From Faecalibacterium longum CLA-AA-H243 (GTDB lineage: Bacteria > Bacillota > Clostridia > Oscillospirales > Ruminococcaceae): DNA of 64,000 nucleotides. Position 1 is the first letter of the stretch. Each line of letters begins with the position of its first letter. The stretch spans positions 124,001 through 188,000 of the forward strand of contig NZ_JAJEQG010000003.1 in the NCBI RefSeq assembly GCF_020687245.1. Direction: 5' to 3'. The notes below the pieces were generated by a model. It worked only from the letters and a program-made list of their open reading frames with translations, ran no database searches and was not told the DNA's origin. Below, piece after piece: positions 41,357 through 49,841 of the stretch. The translations under genes were made by a program, and so were the position numbers.

Positions 41357-42217
41357 TCACGAGTCCTTTTTGTCGAATGCGGCGCGGCGCTGGGTGGACA
41401 GACGGAACATCTCTTCCAGCTTGTCCCGGTCATCGGCCACGAGGGCGTCCCGCAGCTGGTCCAGAGCGGAATCGAACTGGTCGATCTCGGCGATGAGGTT
41501 CTCCTTGTTCCAGAGGAACAGCTCCGCCCACATCTTCTCGTTGATGCGGGCGATGCGGGTCAAATCGCGGAAAGAGTCGCCCGTGTACTCGCAGAGAGAA
41601 GAGTTGTCGTTTGCACACATGAGGCTGACGGCGATGGCGTGGCAGAGCTGGCTGACGTAGCCGATCATCTTGTCGTGCTCCTGCACCGTCAGGGTGCAGA
41701 TGTGGCGGAAGCCCAGCACCTCGGCCAGCTCTTTTGCCCACTGGACGGCCTCGGGGGTGTTCTTCTCGGTGGGGGTGATGATGAAGTTGGCCGGGGCAAA
41801 GCTGACCTCGGCGGCGTGCTCGACGCTGGAAGTCTCACGGCCTGCCATCGGGTGGCTGGCGATGAACTCCACACCCTCCGGACACATGGCCTGCACCGGC
41901 TCCACAAGGCCGGTCTTGACGCCGGAGACATCGGTAAAGATGCAGCCGGGCTTGATGAGATAGCCGTAGGTCTTGAACCAGTCGATGAGGGCCGTGGGGT
42001 AGAGGCCGAAGATGATGTGGTCGGCCTGCGAGACGAGGTCCTCGAAATCGTGGGTCTTGCCGGTCTCGATATAGCCGTGGTCGAGGGCGTACTGTAAGTG
42101 GCCCTCGCTGCGGTTGATGCCGTCCACATGGAATCCGGCTTTGGAAAGCTCGAGGGCGTATTTGCCGCCCAGCAGTCCGAGGCCCACGATAAGATAACGC
42201 TTTGTTTTATCCAGCAT
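41357..42217 (-). CDS. tyrA: Prephenate dehydrogenase
   Basis: Oxidises prephenate to 4-hydroxyphenylpyruvate with NAD(P)+, the tyrosine branch. 286 residues: Rossmann start YLIVGLGLLGGKYALEL, then DVSGVKTGLV, the HPMAGRETSS motif with the catalytic His, and a helical C-terminal dimer domain. No ACT domain follows, so feedback by tyrosine would need another site. The ATG overlaps the aroA stop by 11 bases and has GGAGG six bases before it. Confidence 0.95.
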   Translation of the reverse strand: MLDKTKRYLIVGLGLLGGKYALELSKAGFHVDGINRSEGHLQYALDHGYIETGKTHDFEDLVSQADHIIFGLYPTALIDWFKTYGYLIKPGCIFTDVSGVKTGLVEPVQAMCPEGVEFIASHPMAGRETSSVEHAAEVSFAPANFIITPTEKNTPEAVQWAKELAEVLGFRHICTLTVQEHDKMIGYVSQLCHAIAVSLMCANDNSSLCEYTGDSFRDLTRIARINEKMWAELFLWNKENLIAEIDQFDSALDQLRDALVADDRDKLEEMFRLSTQRRAAFDKKDS

Positions 42218-43484
42218 ATTCTACCTCCGCGCCTAACGGCTTGATGGCTTCAAAGAAATGGGGCCAGCTCTTCTGCACGGCCTCGGCGTCGTCGATGGAG
42301 AGTTCCAGCCCGGCGGCCAGCGCCAGCACCGCAAGGCTCATCACCACACGGTGGTCGTTGTGGCCATGGAGCGGCGCGGCGGGGGCGTGGAGCCTGTCTG
42401 CACAGCCGTGGATGGTGATGGTGCCGCCCTCGCTCTCGAGGACGCCGCCGCAGGCCCGCAGTTCGGCTTCCATGGCTGCAATGCGGTCGCTCTCCTTGAT
42501 ACGGAGACGTTCCGCGTTGCGGATGGTGGTGGTCCCTTCGCAAAGCAGGCCCAGGACCATCAGCACGGGGCCGAGGTCGGGGCAGTCGGCAAGGTCAATG
42601 TCCACACCGTGGAGAGGTGCTTTCTCGAACACGATGCCTGCATCGGTGGTGCGGAAGCTTGCACCACAGCGGCGCAGAATGTCGAGGATCGCGGCATCGC
42701 CCTGCAGGGTGTCGGCGGATAATCCTTTGAGGGTCACGCCGCCCTGCACCGCTCCCAGCACCGCCGGGAAGGCCGCCTGGCTGTAATCGCCCTCCACGGT
42801 GTAATCGCAAGGCCGGTATTTCTGCCCGCCCGGGATAAAGAGGGTGTTTTCGTCCTGCCAGCGGCTCTCGACGCCGAAACGGCGCTGGGCTGCCCGGGTC
42901 ATCTCGATATAACTGCGGCTCTCTACCGGCGGGATAAGGTGGAGGGTGCTGTCGCCTGCCAGCAGCGGCAAGGCAAACAGCAATCCGCTGATGAACTGGC
43001 TGGACACGTCGCCCGCCAGCTCGTATTCGCTGCTTTTCAGAGTTCCTTCGACGGTCAGGCCCGCCGAAGACTGTTCAAAGCGGAGAGACTGCTCCTGATA
43101 CAACTTCTCGTATACTGTCTGAGGGCGTTCCATCAGCCGTCCGCGGCCAACAAAGGTCACTTTCTGCCCGGTGAGGCTGGCAATGGGGATGAGAAAGCGC
43201 AGGGTGCTTCCACTCTCACAGCAGTCCACCGGAGCGCTGACGGGCAGAAAGCTCCCCAGACCCTCCACGACGGCACGATCCGCACCGGTGCGCACTTTGG
43301 CGCAGAGCTGCCCGGCGGCGGAGAGGGTGGCAGAAATATCCTTGCTGAATTCAAGGTTTTCGATGTGGGAAGCACCCTCGGCCAGCGCCGAGCAGAGCAC
43401 CGCACGGTGCGCCATGCTCTTGCTGGGCGGCGCGGTGATGGTGCCGCCGATGCCGCCGGGGGCGCGTTTTATCGTAGCATTCAT
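42207..43484 (-). CDS. aroA: 3-phosphoshikimate 1-carboxyvinyltransferase (EPSP synthase)
   Basis: Joins shikimate-3-phosphate and PEP to give EPSP. 425 residues with the two-domain beta/alpha fold: PPSKSMAHRAVL near the N-terminus, CCESGSTLRFLIPIAS, the GDYSQAAFPAVLGAV region and AERLRIKESDRIAAMEAEL near the end. The start at 43484 lies one base beyond the aroF stop. It has only a weak site, so it depends on translational coupling. Confidence 0.95.
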   Translation of the reverse strand: MNATIKRAPGGIGGTITAPPSKSMAHRAVLCSALAEGASHIENLEFSKDISATLSAAGQLCAKVRTGADRAVVEGLGSFLPVSAPVDCCESGSTLRFLIPIASLTGQKVTFVGRGRLMERPQTVYEKLYQEQSLRFEQSSAGLTVEGTLKSSEYELAGDVSSQFISGLLFALPLLAGDSTLHLIPPVESRSYIEMTRAAQRRFGVESRWQDENTLFIPGGQKYRPCDYTVEGDYSQAAFPAVLGAVQGGVTLKGLSADTLQGDAAILDILRRCGASFRTTDAGIVFEKAPLHGVDIDLADCPDLGPVLMVLGLLCEGTTTIRNAERLRIKESDRIAAMEAELRACGGVLESEGGTITIHGCADRLHAPAAPLHGHNDHRVVMSLAVLALAAGLELSIDDAEAVQKSWPHFFEAIKPLGAEVEYAG

Positions 43485-43485
43485 A

Positions 43486-44502
43486 TCACATATCCCGGCC
43501 AATAGCCCATGCGACCTGACGGCACTTTGCCATAGCCTGCGCAAAGGCGTCGGGGGTCAGGCACTGTGCGCCGTCGCTCCATGCGTGGCGGGGGTCGTAG
43601 TGGACTTCCACCTCAAGGCCGTCGGCACCGGCGGCGACAGCGGCGATCATCATGGGCTCCACAAGGTTTGCCTTGCCGGTAGCGTGGCTGGGGTCCACGA
43701 TGACGGGCAGATGGGTCTTCTCGTGGATGATAGGCACAGCGGAGAGGTCGAGGGTGTTGCGGGTGTACTTCTCGAAGGTGCGGATACCGCGCTCACAGAG
43801 GATGACCTGCTCGTTGCCGCCGGCCATGATGTACTCGGCGCTCATGATCCACTCTTCGATGGTGTTGCAAAGGCCACGCTTGAGCAGAACGGGCTTGTGC
43901 ATCTTGCCCACAGCCTTGAGCAGCTGGAAGTTCTGCATATTGCGGGCGCCGATCTGCACCACGTCCACATATTCCTCGAACTCGGGGATGCGTTCCTCGC
44001 TCATCAGCTCGGAGACGATGGGCATACCGGTGGCCTCGCGGGCCTTTACCATGTCAAGGATGCCCTCAGTCTCGAGGCCCTGGAAGGAGTAGGGAGAGGT
44101 GCGGGGCTTGTAAGCGCCGCCGCGGAAGAGGGTCGCACCGCCGGCCTTGACGCCCTGTGCGATGCGGAGGGCCTGCTCTTCGCTCTCGATGCTGCAGGGG
44201 CCGGCCATAACAGCGATCTTCTCCTTGCCGCCGATCTTCACGCCGCCGCAGTCGATGACGGAATCTGCCGGGTGGAACAGGCGGTTGGCACGCTTATAGG
44301 GGGCAGAAACACGGGTCACGTTGTCGATCCAGGGGTTGGCTAGGACGTCGCGCTCGTCGATCTTGGTGGTATCGCCCACGAGGCCGAAGACATTGTAGTC
44401 CTTGCCGGTGATGAGGGTGACGTCGAGGCCCTGCTTTTCGAAGCGGTCAACGATTTTCTCGAGTTCTTCCTTCGGGGTACCCTTTTTGGTGGAGATGATC
44501 AT
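43486..44502 (-). CDS. aroF: 3-deoxy-7-phosphoheptulonate synthase (type I beta, with N-terminal regulatory domain)
   Basis: Condenses PEP and erythrose-4-phosphate, the committed step. 338 residues: an N-terminal ferredoxin-like domain (about 1-70, MIISTKKGTPKEELEKIV), as in Thermotoga-type enzymes where it mediates Tyr/Phe feedback. The barrel follows with VMAGPCSIES, FRGGAYKPRTSPYSFQG, GARNMQN, LLKRGL and VDPSHATGK. The start at 44502 has AAAGGA upstream. There are 71 bases to the aroQ stop, the widest gap inside the operon, without a terminator. aroF is used here for the DAHP synthase. Confidence 0.95.
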   Translation of the reverse strand: MIISTKKGTPKEELEKIVDRFEKQGLDVTLITGKDYNVFGLVGDTTKIDERDVLANPWIDNVTRVSAPYKRANRLFHPADSVIDCGGVKIGGKEKIAVMAGPCSIESEEQALRIAQGVKAGGATLFRGGAYKPRTSPYSFQGLETEGILDMVKAREATGMPIVSELMSEERIPEFEEYVDVVQIGARNMQNFQLLKAVGKMHKPVLLKRGLCNTIEEWIMSAEYIMAGGNEQVILCERGIRTFEKYTRNTLDLSAVPIIHEKTHLPVIVDPSHATGKANLVEPMMIAAVAAGADGLEVEVHYDPRHAWSDGAQCLTPDAFAQAMAKCRQVAWAIGRDM

Positions 44503-44573
44503 AAAATTTTTCCTTTCTATCCTTCTTTTCCACGCCCTCTTTGCTCCGCTTTCCAGCAGAAGAGAGTCGATTT

Positions 44574-45038
44574 TTACATCACTAAATGGGTGTGCGCACT
44601 GCCGTCCAGCCGCAGCAGCTGGGCCAGATAGGCGGCAGCGTGGAGATAGCCGCTGATGCCCTCGCCGATGAAGTGGCCCTGACAGCCGAACGAGACGATG
44701 TCCGTCTTGCGGAAGGACTCGTGCTCGTCGGGCTCGCTGAGCAGCACTTCCACGGCAGGCACGCCGCAGAGGCGCAGCGCGTCGAGGATGGCGACGCTGT
44801 AGTGGGCGTAGCCGCCGGGGTTCAGGATGATGCCATCGGCCCGGCCTGCGGCAGACTGGATCTCGTCGATGAGGTCGCCCTCGTGGTTGGACTGGAAAAA
44901 TTCCACTTCCATGCCCATCTGGGTGCAGCACAGCTCGAGGTAATCCAGCAGACCGTTATAATCCAGCTGACCGGCCACACCCGGCTCGGTGAAGTGCATC
45001 ATGTTGAGGTTGGGGCCGTTAATGACTAAAAATTTCAT
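44574..45038 (-). CDS. aroQ: 3-dehydroquinate dehydratase, type II
   Basis: Dehydrates 3-dehydroquinate to 3-dehydroshikimate. 154 residues of the small dodecameric type II enzyme: VINGPNLNMM at the start, FFQSNHEGDLID, and NPGGYAHYSVAI with the catalytic His. GGAGG lies six bases before the ATG. The start overlaps the end of the aroE-aroK gene by 20 bases. Confidence 0.95.
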   Translation of the reverse strand: MKFLVINGPNLNMMHFTEPGVAGQLDYNGLLDYLELCCTQMGMEVEFFQSNHEGDLIDEIQSAAGRADGIILNPGGYAHYSVAILDALRLCGVPAVEVLLSEPDEHESFRKTDIVSFGCQGHFIGEGISGYLHAAAYLAQLLRLDGSAHTHLVM

Positions 45039-46281
45039 CCAGTGCCTCCATTGCGGCGGTCACGGCGTCTTCCACCGTGCCGCTGTTCGGGATAACGGCG
45101 TCTGCCGCCGCGAGATACAGGGGGCGGCGCTCCGCCTCCATCTTTTTCAGCGCCTCGGTGCTGGACGAGAGCGGACGTCCGCCGCCCACCGTCAGCGCAT
45201 CCAGGGGCCGGTCGAGGAAGAGCACGACGCCGTTCTGATGCAGCGCCCGCAGATTCTCGCCCCGCTTGATGATGCCGCCGCCGCAGGAGAGCAGCTGTCG
45301 GCCCTCTTTGGCAAAGCGGGCGGTCTGGGCGGATTCCTTCGCACGGAAGCCGTCCTCGCCCTCGGCGGCGAAGATGTCGGGGATGCTGCGGCCATCGGCC
45401 TTGACGATCTCCTCGTCGAGGTCGATGAACTTTTTGCCCAGCTTTTCGGCCAATGCACGGCCCACGGTAGATTTTCCGCTGGAGGGCATTCCGATGAGGG
45501 CCACGTTGAGCATATCGCGGCGGAGTGCGGCAGTGATGCGGCCGATCTCCCCTGCTGCGTCGTCGAACTTCCGGCTGAGGAAGTATTCGGCGGCGTACAC
45601 GGCCTGCGCCACCAGCATCTCGAGGCCGCCCACAGCCACCGGGGTCCCGGCCTCTTCGGCCCGGAGGATGAGTTCCGTCTTATCGGGGTTGTACACCACG
45701 TCCAGTACAGCTTCCAGCCCGGGCATTTTTGCCACGTCCAGACTGCACACGCCCACGTTGGGGTACATTCCGGCGGGGGTGGTGTTGATGACGATTTGTG
45801 CGCCGCTGAACACAGCCTCTTCATAGGAGAGCTGGCCCTTGGCGGCGTCCGGCGTCCGGCTGACGGTGAGCACTCTGGCCGCGCCCTTGTCGCGGGCGAC
45901 GGCGCTGGTGGTGTTGTGGGTGCCGCCGGTACCGAGGATGAGGACGGTTTTGCCCGCAAAATCGACGCCGTGGGCGTCGCACAGGTGGGCAAAGCCGAGA
46001 TAATCGGTGTTGTAGCCGTAGAGCAGGCCGTTCTTGTTGACCACAGTGTTCACCGCGCCGATGGCCTTGGCACGGGGGTCGATGTAGGTGCAGTATTCCA
46101 TCACCAGCCGCTTATAGGGGATGGTGACATTGATGGCCTTGAACTGCCGCCTGGTCAGGAAAGCCCGGGCTTCCTCTTCGGTGGGAAGCGGGCAGAGGTC
46201 GTAGCGATAGCCGCAGAGCATCTCATGGATGATCTTCGAGTAGGAATGGCCCAGTTTCGAGCCGATGAGTCCGTATTCCAT
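45019..46281 (-). CDS. Fused shikimate dehydrogenase-shikimate kinase
   Basis: 420 residues joining two consecutive pathway steps. Residues 1-265 are AroE: IPYKRLV with catalytic Lys57, NTDYLGF with Asp93, LILGTGGTHNT for NADPH and the GLEMLVAQAVYA end. From about 257 an AroK domain follows: ALIGMPSSGKST (Walker A, about 262-272), DLDEEI, SCGGGIIKRGENL and a LID region with RPLSSS. The frame is continuous and both sets of catalytic residues look intact, so this is a genuine bifunctional enzyme reducing 3-dehydroshikimate and phosphorylating shikimate. GGGAGG before the ATG; the ATG shares one base with the aroC stop. Confidence 0.95.
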   Translation of the reverse strand: MEYGLIGSKLGHSYSKIIHEMLCGYRYDLCPLPTEEEARAFLTRRQFKAINVTIPYKRLVMEYCTYIDPRAKAIGAVNTVVNKNGLLYGYNTDYLGFAHLCDAHGVDFAGKTVLILGTGGTHNTTSAVARDKGAARVLTVSRTPDAAKGQLSYEEAVFSGAQIVINTTPAGMYPNVGVCSLDVAKMPGLEAVLDVVYNPDKTELILRAEEAGTPVAVGGLEMLVAQAVYAAEYFLSRKFDDAAGEIGRITAALRRDMLNVALIGMPSSGKSTVGRALAEKLGKKFIDLDEEIVKADGRSIPDIFAAEGEDGFRAKESAQTARFAKEGRQLLSCGGGIIKRGENLRALHQNGVVLFLDRPLDALTVGGGRPLSSSTEALKKMEAERRPLYLAAADAVIPNSGTVEDAVTAAMEALDEIFSH

Positions 46282-47423
46282 CACAGTCCCTCCCTGCGGT
46301 AGCTGGTGGGCCGCTCCATCCATGCGGTGCCATAGCGGGCGGTCATCAAATCGCCCACAGCCAGCGCGGCGGCGCAGGTCTGGACGATGGCGGCGCGAGG
46401 CACGATGCAGGGGTCATGACGGCCCTGAATGGAGAGGGGCGCGTCCTGCTTTGCAATGTAATCCACCGTCTCCTGCTCTTTGTAGATGCTGGGCGTCGGC
46501 TTGACAGCGGTGCGGAAGACGACAGGCATTCCGTTGGTGATGCCGCCGTTGATGCCCGCGTTGTGGTTGGTGGCCGTGACCACCGAATCGCCCTTCATGC
46601 GGAAGGCATCGTTGGCCTCAGAGCCTTTCAGGTCGGCGAAGCCGAAGCCGGTGCCGAACTCAATGCCCTTCACGGCAGGCACCGAAAACGCCATGTGGGA
46701 AATAAGGCTCTCTACGCTGTCAAAATACGGCTCGCCCACACCGGCGGGCAGGCCGAGAATGGCTGTTTCAAGGATGCCGCCCACGCTGTCGCCCTCCGAA
46801 CCGGCGGCACGGATGGCCGTTTTCATCGGCTCTTCGACGGAAGCATCCAGCAGGGCGAAGCCCTCGTCCCTGCTTTCCAGCACGCTCACCTGAGCGGCCA
46901 GTGCGGCGGCATCGTCCAGCGCAAAGGGCGTATCGGAAATGCCGGCACAGCGGGCGATGTGGGTGGTGATGTCGATGCCGGCGCGGTTCAGCGCACCCAG
47001 CACGATGGCACCGCCTGCCACCAGCGCGGCAGTGATGCGGCCCGAAAAGTGTCCGCCGCCCCGGGCGTCCTGAAAGCCGTGGTATTTGGCGTAGGCGGTA
47101 TAGTCCGCGTGGCCGGGGCGGAGAAGGTCAGCCGTCTTGGCGTAGTCGCCGCTGCGGGTGTTCTGGTTCTCGATCATCAGGGCGATGGCCGTGCCGGTGG
47201 TGTGACCGTTTACGACGCCGGAGAGCAGCTGTACGTTATCAGCCTCCACGCGGGGCGTCGAAAGCCCGTCGCCCCGGGCGCGGCGCTTATCCATGCAGGC
47301 GGCAATGAATTCCTCGTCCACCGGCACACCAGCGGCCATGCCGTCCAGCACACCGCCGATGGCCCTGCCGTGGCTCTCGCCGAAGATGGTCAGCGCCAAT
47401 GCGCTGCCAAAGGTGTTTTTCAT
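46281..47423 (-). CDS. aroC: Chorismate synthase
   Basis: Removes phosphate from EPSP to make chorismate using reduced FMN. 380 residues: GESHGRAIGGVLDG at the start, RRARGDGLSTPR, RPGHADYTAYAKYH, DARGGGHFSGRIT and NHNAGINGGITNG. All conserved flavin and substrate residues appear present. The ATG at 47423 follows GGAGG and lies four bases after the aroB stop; the longer frame upstream is the aroB gene read out of frame. Confidence 0.96.
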   Translation of the reverse strand: MKNTFGSALALTIFGESHGRAIGGVLDGMAAGVPVDEEFIAACMDKRRARGDGLSTPRVEADNVQLLSGVVNGHTTGTAIALMIENQNTRSGDYAKTADLLRPGHADYTAYAKYHGFQDARGGGHFSGRITAALVAGGAIVLGALNRAGIDITTHIARCAGISDTPFALDDAAALAAQVSVLESRDEGFALLDASVEEPMKTAIRAAGSEGDSVGGILETAILGLPAGVGEPYFDSVESLISHMAFSVPAVKGIEFGTGFGFADLKGSEANDAFRMKGDSVVTATNHNAGINGGITNGMPVVFRTAVKPTPSIYKEQETVDYIAKQDAPLSIQGRHDPCIVPRAAIVQTCAAALAVGDLMTARYGTAWMERPTSYRREGL

Positions 47424-47427
47424 GGCT

Positions 47428-48471
47428 TTAGTCCTCCATGCCCAGCAGGGGGCGCAGACCCTCCACCGGGATGGTCTCCGCGCGCCAGCAGCCCAGGCCC
47501 GGCACCTTGATGACGGTGATCTGGCCGCCCTGTGCCTTTTTGTCGTGGAGCATCTCGGCGTAGACCTTGTCCTTATTGTAGGCGGTACGCAGGGGCAGGC
47601 CCAGACGGCGGTAGACCGCACGGACGCGCTTCTGCAGTGCCTTGGACTCGATCATCGGCAGCATCCCCAGAGCCACGCACTCGCCGTGGTAGAGGCCCAC
47701 GGTGCGGCGTCCCTTGACGCCCTTGACGGCCTCGATGCCGTGGCCGATGGTGTGGCCGAAATTGAGGGCCTTGCGCATTCCATGCTCCGTCTCGTCCTGC
47801 TCGACGATGCTCTTTTTGAAACGGAGGCTGCGGTAGATGATCTCGCCGATCTGCTCGTCGATGTCGCCCTTTTCAAAGATGGCGAACAGTTCCGGGTCGG
47901 CCAGCAGACTGGCCTTCACCGACTCGGCCAGACCGTTGATGTACTGGCGGCGGGGCAGGGTGGCGAGGGTGCTGGGGTCTACGATGACCAGCTTGGGCTG
48001 CCAGAAGGAACCGACGATGTTCTTCGTCTCCCCCAGATCCACAGCGGTCTTGCCGCCGATAGAGGAATCGATCATCGAGAGGGTGGTGGTGGGGCAGTTG
48101 ATGAAGTCGATGCCGCGCATATAGACGGAAGCGGCAAAACCCGCCAGATCGCCCACGACGCCGCCGCCGACGGCGATGACGAGGTCGCCGCGGCCCATGT
48201 TGAACTCCAGCATCTGGCGCAGGACGCTTTCGAGGATCTTCATGCTCTTGCTGGCCTCGCCCTGCGGGACAGTAATAATTTTTGCGTCGCGGCACTGGTC
48301 GGCCACACGCTGTGCGTACTCGGCGGGAACGCCTGCGTCCGTCACCACCGCCACCCGGCGGTCGAGGCGGGCAAACTGGTACAGATTTTCCAGTGCGCCG
48401 TTTTTCAGGATGATGTCATAGCTGCGCTCGCCCAGATTCATGGTGAGCTTGGTGCCGATAAATCCACTCAT
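47428..48471 (-). CDS. aroB: 3-dehydroquinate synthase
   Basis: Cyclises DAHP to 3-dehydroquinate, NAD+ and metal dependent. 347 residues: VIAVGGGVVGDLAGFAASVYMRGI, NCPTTTLSMIDSSIGGKTAVDL, and metal ligands in NGLAESVK, NFGHTIGHGIEA and LYHGECVALGM. AGGAG upstream. The start overlaps the pheA stop by four bases (ATGA). Confidence 0.96.
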   Translation of the reverse strand: MSGFIGTKLTMNLGERSYDIILKNGALENLYQFARLDRRVAVVTDAGVPAEYAQRVADQCRDAKIITVPQGEASKSMKILESVLRQMLEFNMGRGDLVIAVGGGVVGDLAGFAASVYMRGIDFINCPTTTLSMIDSSIGGKTAVDLGETKNIVGSFWQPKLVIVDPSTLATLPRRQYINGLAESVKASLLADPELFAIFEKGDIDEQIGEIIYRSLRFKKSIVEQDETEHGMRKALNFGHTIGHGIEAVKGVKGRRTVGLYHGECVALGMLPMIESKALQKRVRAVYRRLGLPLRTAYNKDKVYAEMLHDKKAQGGQITVIKVPGLGCWRAETIPVEGLRPLLGMED

Positions 48472-49538
48472 TTTGTATACACTCCTAACAGCCGCACCGT
48501 GCGGCAGGTATGGTCCAGCTCACGCAGCAGCGCGGCGGTCTTGTCGGCGGAGGGGTCGCCCACCAGCTCGACGTAAAAATAATAATCAAAGGGGACATGG
48601 GGCAGCGGACGGCTCTTGATGGACTCCATGTCGTAGCCGAAGCGGCCAATGACCTGGATGACCTCAGCCAGCTTGCCGGGTTTGTTGTCCAGTGTGAACA
48701 GCAGCGAGAAGCGGTTGCCCGCGGTGGGCTTTTCGCGGCTGAGGACGATGAAGCGGGTGGTGTTGTCGCCGTCGGTGTTGATGCTGGGGACGAGGACTTC
48801 CAGCCCGTAGAGGGCGGCTGTCTCGGCGCTGGCGATGGCGGCTTTGGACGGGTCGCCCGACTCGGCCACGAACTTTGCGGCCATGGCCGTGTTGGGCATG
48901 GCCGTGGCGGGCAGACGGAACTGCTTTAAGAACGTCTCACTCTGGGCGATGGCCTGCTGATGGCTGTAAACGTGCCTGAGCTGGGCCAGCTGGGTGCCGG
49001 GCAGGACGAGCAGGTTCTGGGAGATGGGCAGGTCGTAGACGTCCACCACCCACAGCTCGGGGTGGTTGTAGCACAAGTCGAGGACAGCGGAGACATCGCC
49101 TGCGTGGCTGTTCTCAAACGGCACAACGCCGTGGGCGGTGTCGCCCCGGCTGACGGCATCGAACACCTCGTCCCACGTCGGGTAGCTGACGGCCTCCGCG
49201 TGGGGGAAGAGCGCCCGCAGCGCGATGTGGGCGAAAGCGCCTTCCACGCCCTGATAGGCGGCGCGGTTCCGGCCCAGCACCTCGGCTTCGTACTGCTTGG
49301 CGACATCCATCATGTTCTGGACATGGTCTTTATAGTAAGGCCGGAGGGCAGCGTTCTGGATGCGGGCCGCAGCCTTTTCCAGCACCACCGCCTCCCGCGC
49401 GGCGTCAAAAATCGGCAGGCCGTGGGCCTGTTTGTATTGGGCGACGCTGAGCACAGCGGCCATCCGCCGCTCAAACAGGGCGGCTAGCTGCGCGTCCACC
49501 GCGTCGATCTCGGCGCGGGCTTGTTCCAGTGTGTCCAT
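48468..49538 (-). CDS. pheA: Bifunctional chorismate mutase-prephenate dehydratase
   Basis: Turns chorismate into prephenate and then phenylpyruvate. 356 residues. An AroQ-type chorismate mutase helical domain spans 1-85 (ARAEIDAVDAQLAALFERRMA). The prephenate dehydratase domain has AYQGVEGAFAHIA, VVPFENSHAGDVSAV and DNTTRFIVLS. A C-terminal ACT domain (SLLFTLDNKPGKLAEVIQVIGRFGYDMESIKSRP) is the likely phenylalanine sensor. I start at 49538 with AAGGA upstream; the longer frame crosses the promoter. It is the first gene of the nine-gene operon. Confidence 0.95.
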   Translation of the reverse strand: MDTLEQARAEIDAVDAQLAALFERRMAAVLSVAQYKQAHGLPIFDAAREAVVLEKAAARIQNAALRPYYKDHVQNMMDVAKQYEAEVLGRNRAAYQGVEGAFAHIALRALFPHAEAVSYPTWDEVFDAVSRGDTAHGVVPFENSHAGDVSAVLDLCYNHPELWVVDVYDLPISQNLLVLPGTQLAQLRHVYSHQQAIAQSETFLKQFRLPATAMPNTAMAAKFVAESGDPSKAAIASAETAALYGLEVLVPSINTDGDNTTRFIVLSREKPTAGNRFSLLFTLDNKPGKLAEVIQVIGRFGYDMESIKSRPLPHVPFDYYFYVELVGDPSADKTAALLRELDHTCRTVRLLGVYTK

Positions 49539-49591
49539 CTTTCCACATCCTTTGGGTAAAGTTTCAGTTCTTACAGCGATGATACTTAGTA

Positions 49592-49620
49592 AGTATACCA
49601 TAACCCGGATGAGGAAACAA
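49592..49620 (-). promoter_or_regulatory. Promoter of the aromatic amino acid operon
   Basis: Minus strand TTGTTT (49615-49620), 17 bases, TATACT (49592-49597). The leader is about 50 bases, too short for a T-box; no GGTGG-type antiterminator motif is seen. The rest of the 49539-49841 gap holds no gene. Confidence 0.6.
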
Positions 49621-49783
49621 CAAGCCCGGCTCTCTTTGAGGGCAGATAATATTTCAAATCCAGGGCCGTCAACGCGAAGAGATTGCAACAGGGGGACCCG
49701 TCTGTTTCCGGGACCTGCGCTGTATTTTATGCCCTGCGCCCTCCTATTACTCTGCGCTAATATCTGACATAAAAACCATAAAT

Positions 49784-49811
49784 TTGACTTTATACCACGG
49801 CAAGTTATAAT
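49784..49811 (+). promoter_or_regulatory. Promoter of the hydrolase-CitMHS unit
   Basis: TTGACT (49784-49789), 16 bases, TATAAT (49806-49811). Confidence 0.6.
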
Positions 49812-49841
49812 TAAATTGTCAACAGAAGGGAGGCAGTTTCA

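Noticed and set aside
49539-49841. Possible T-box or attenuator before the aromatic operon
   Set aside because: The leader is only about 50 bases and lacks specifier and antiterminator motifs.
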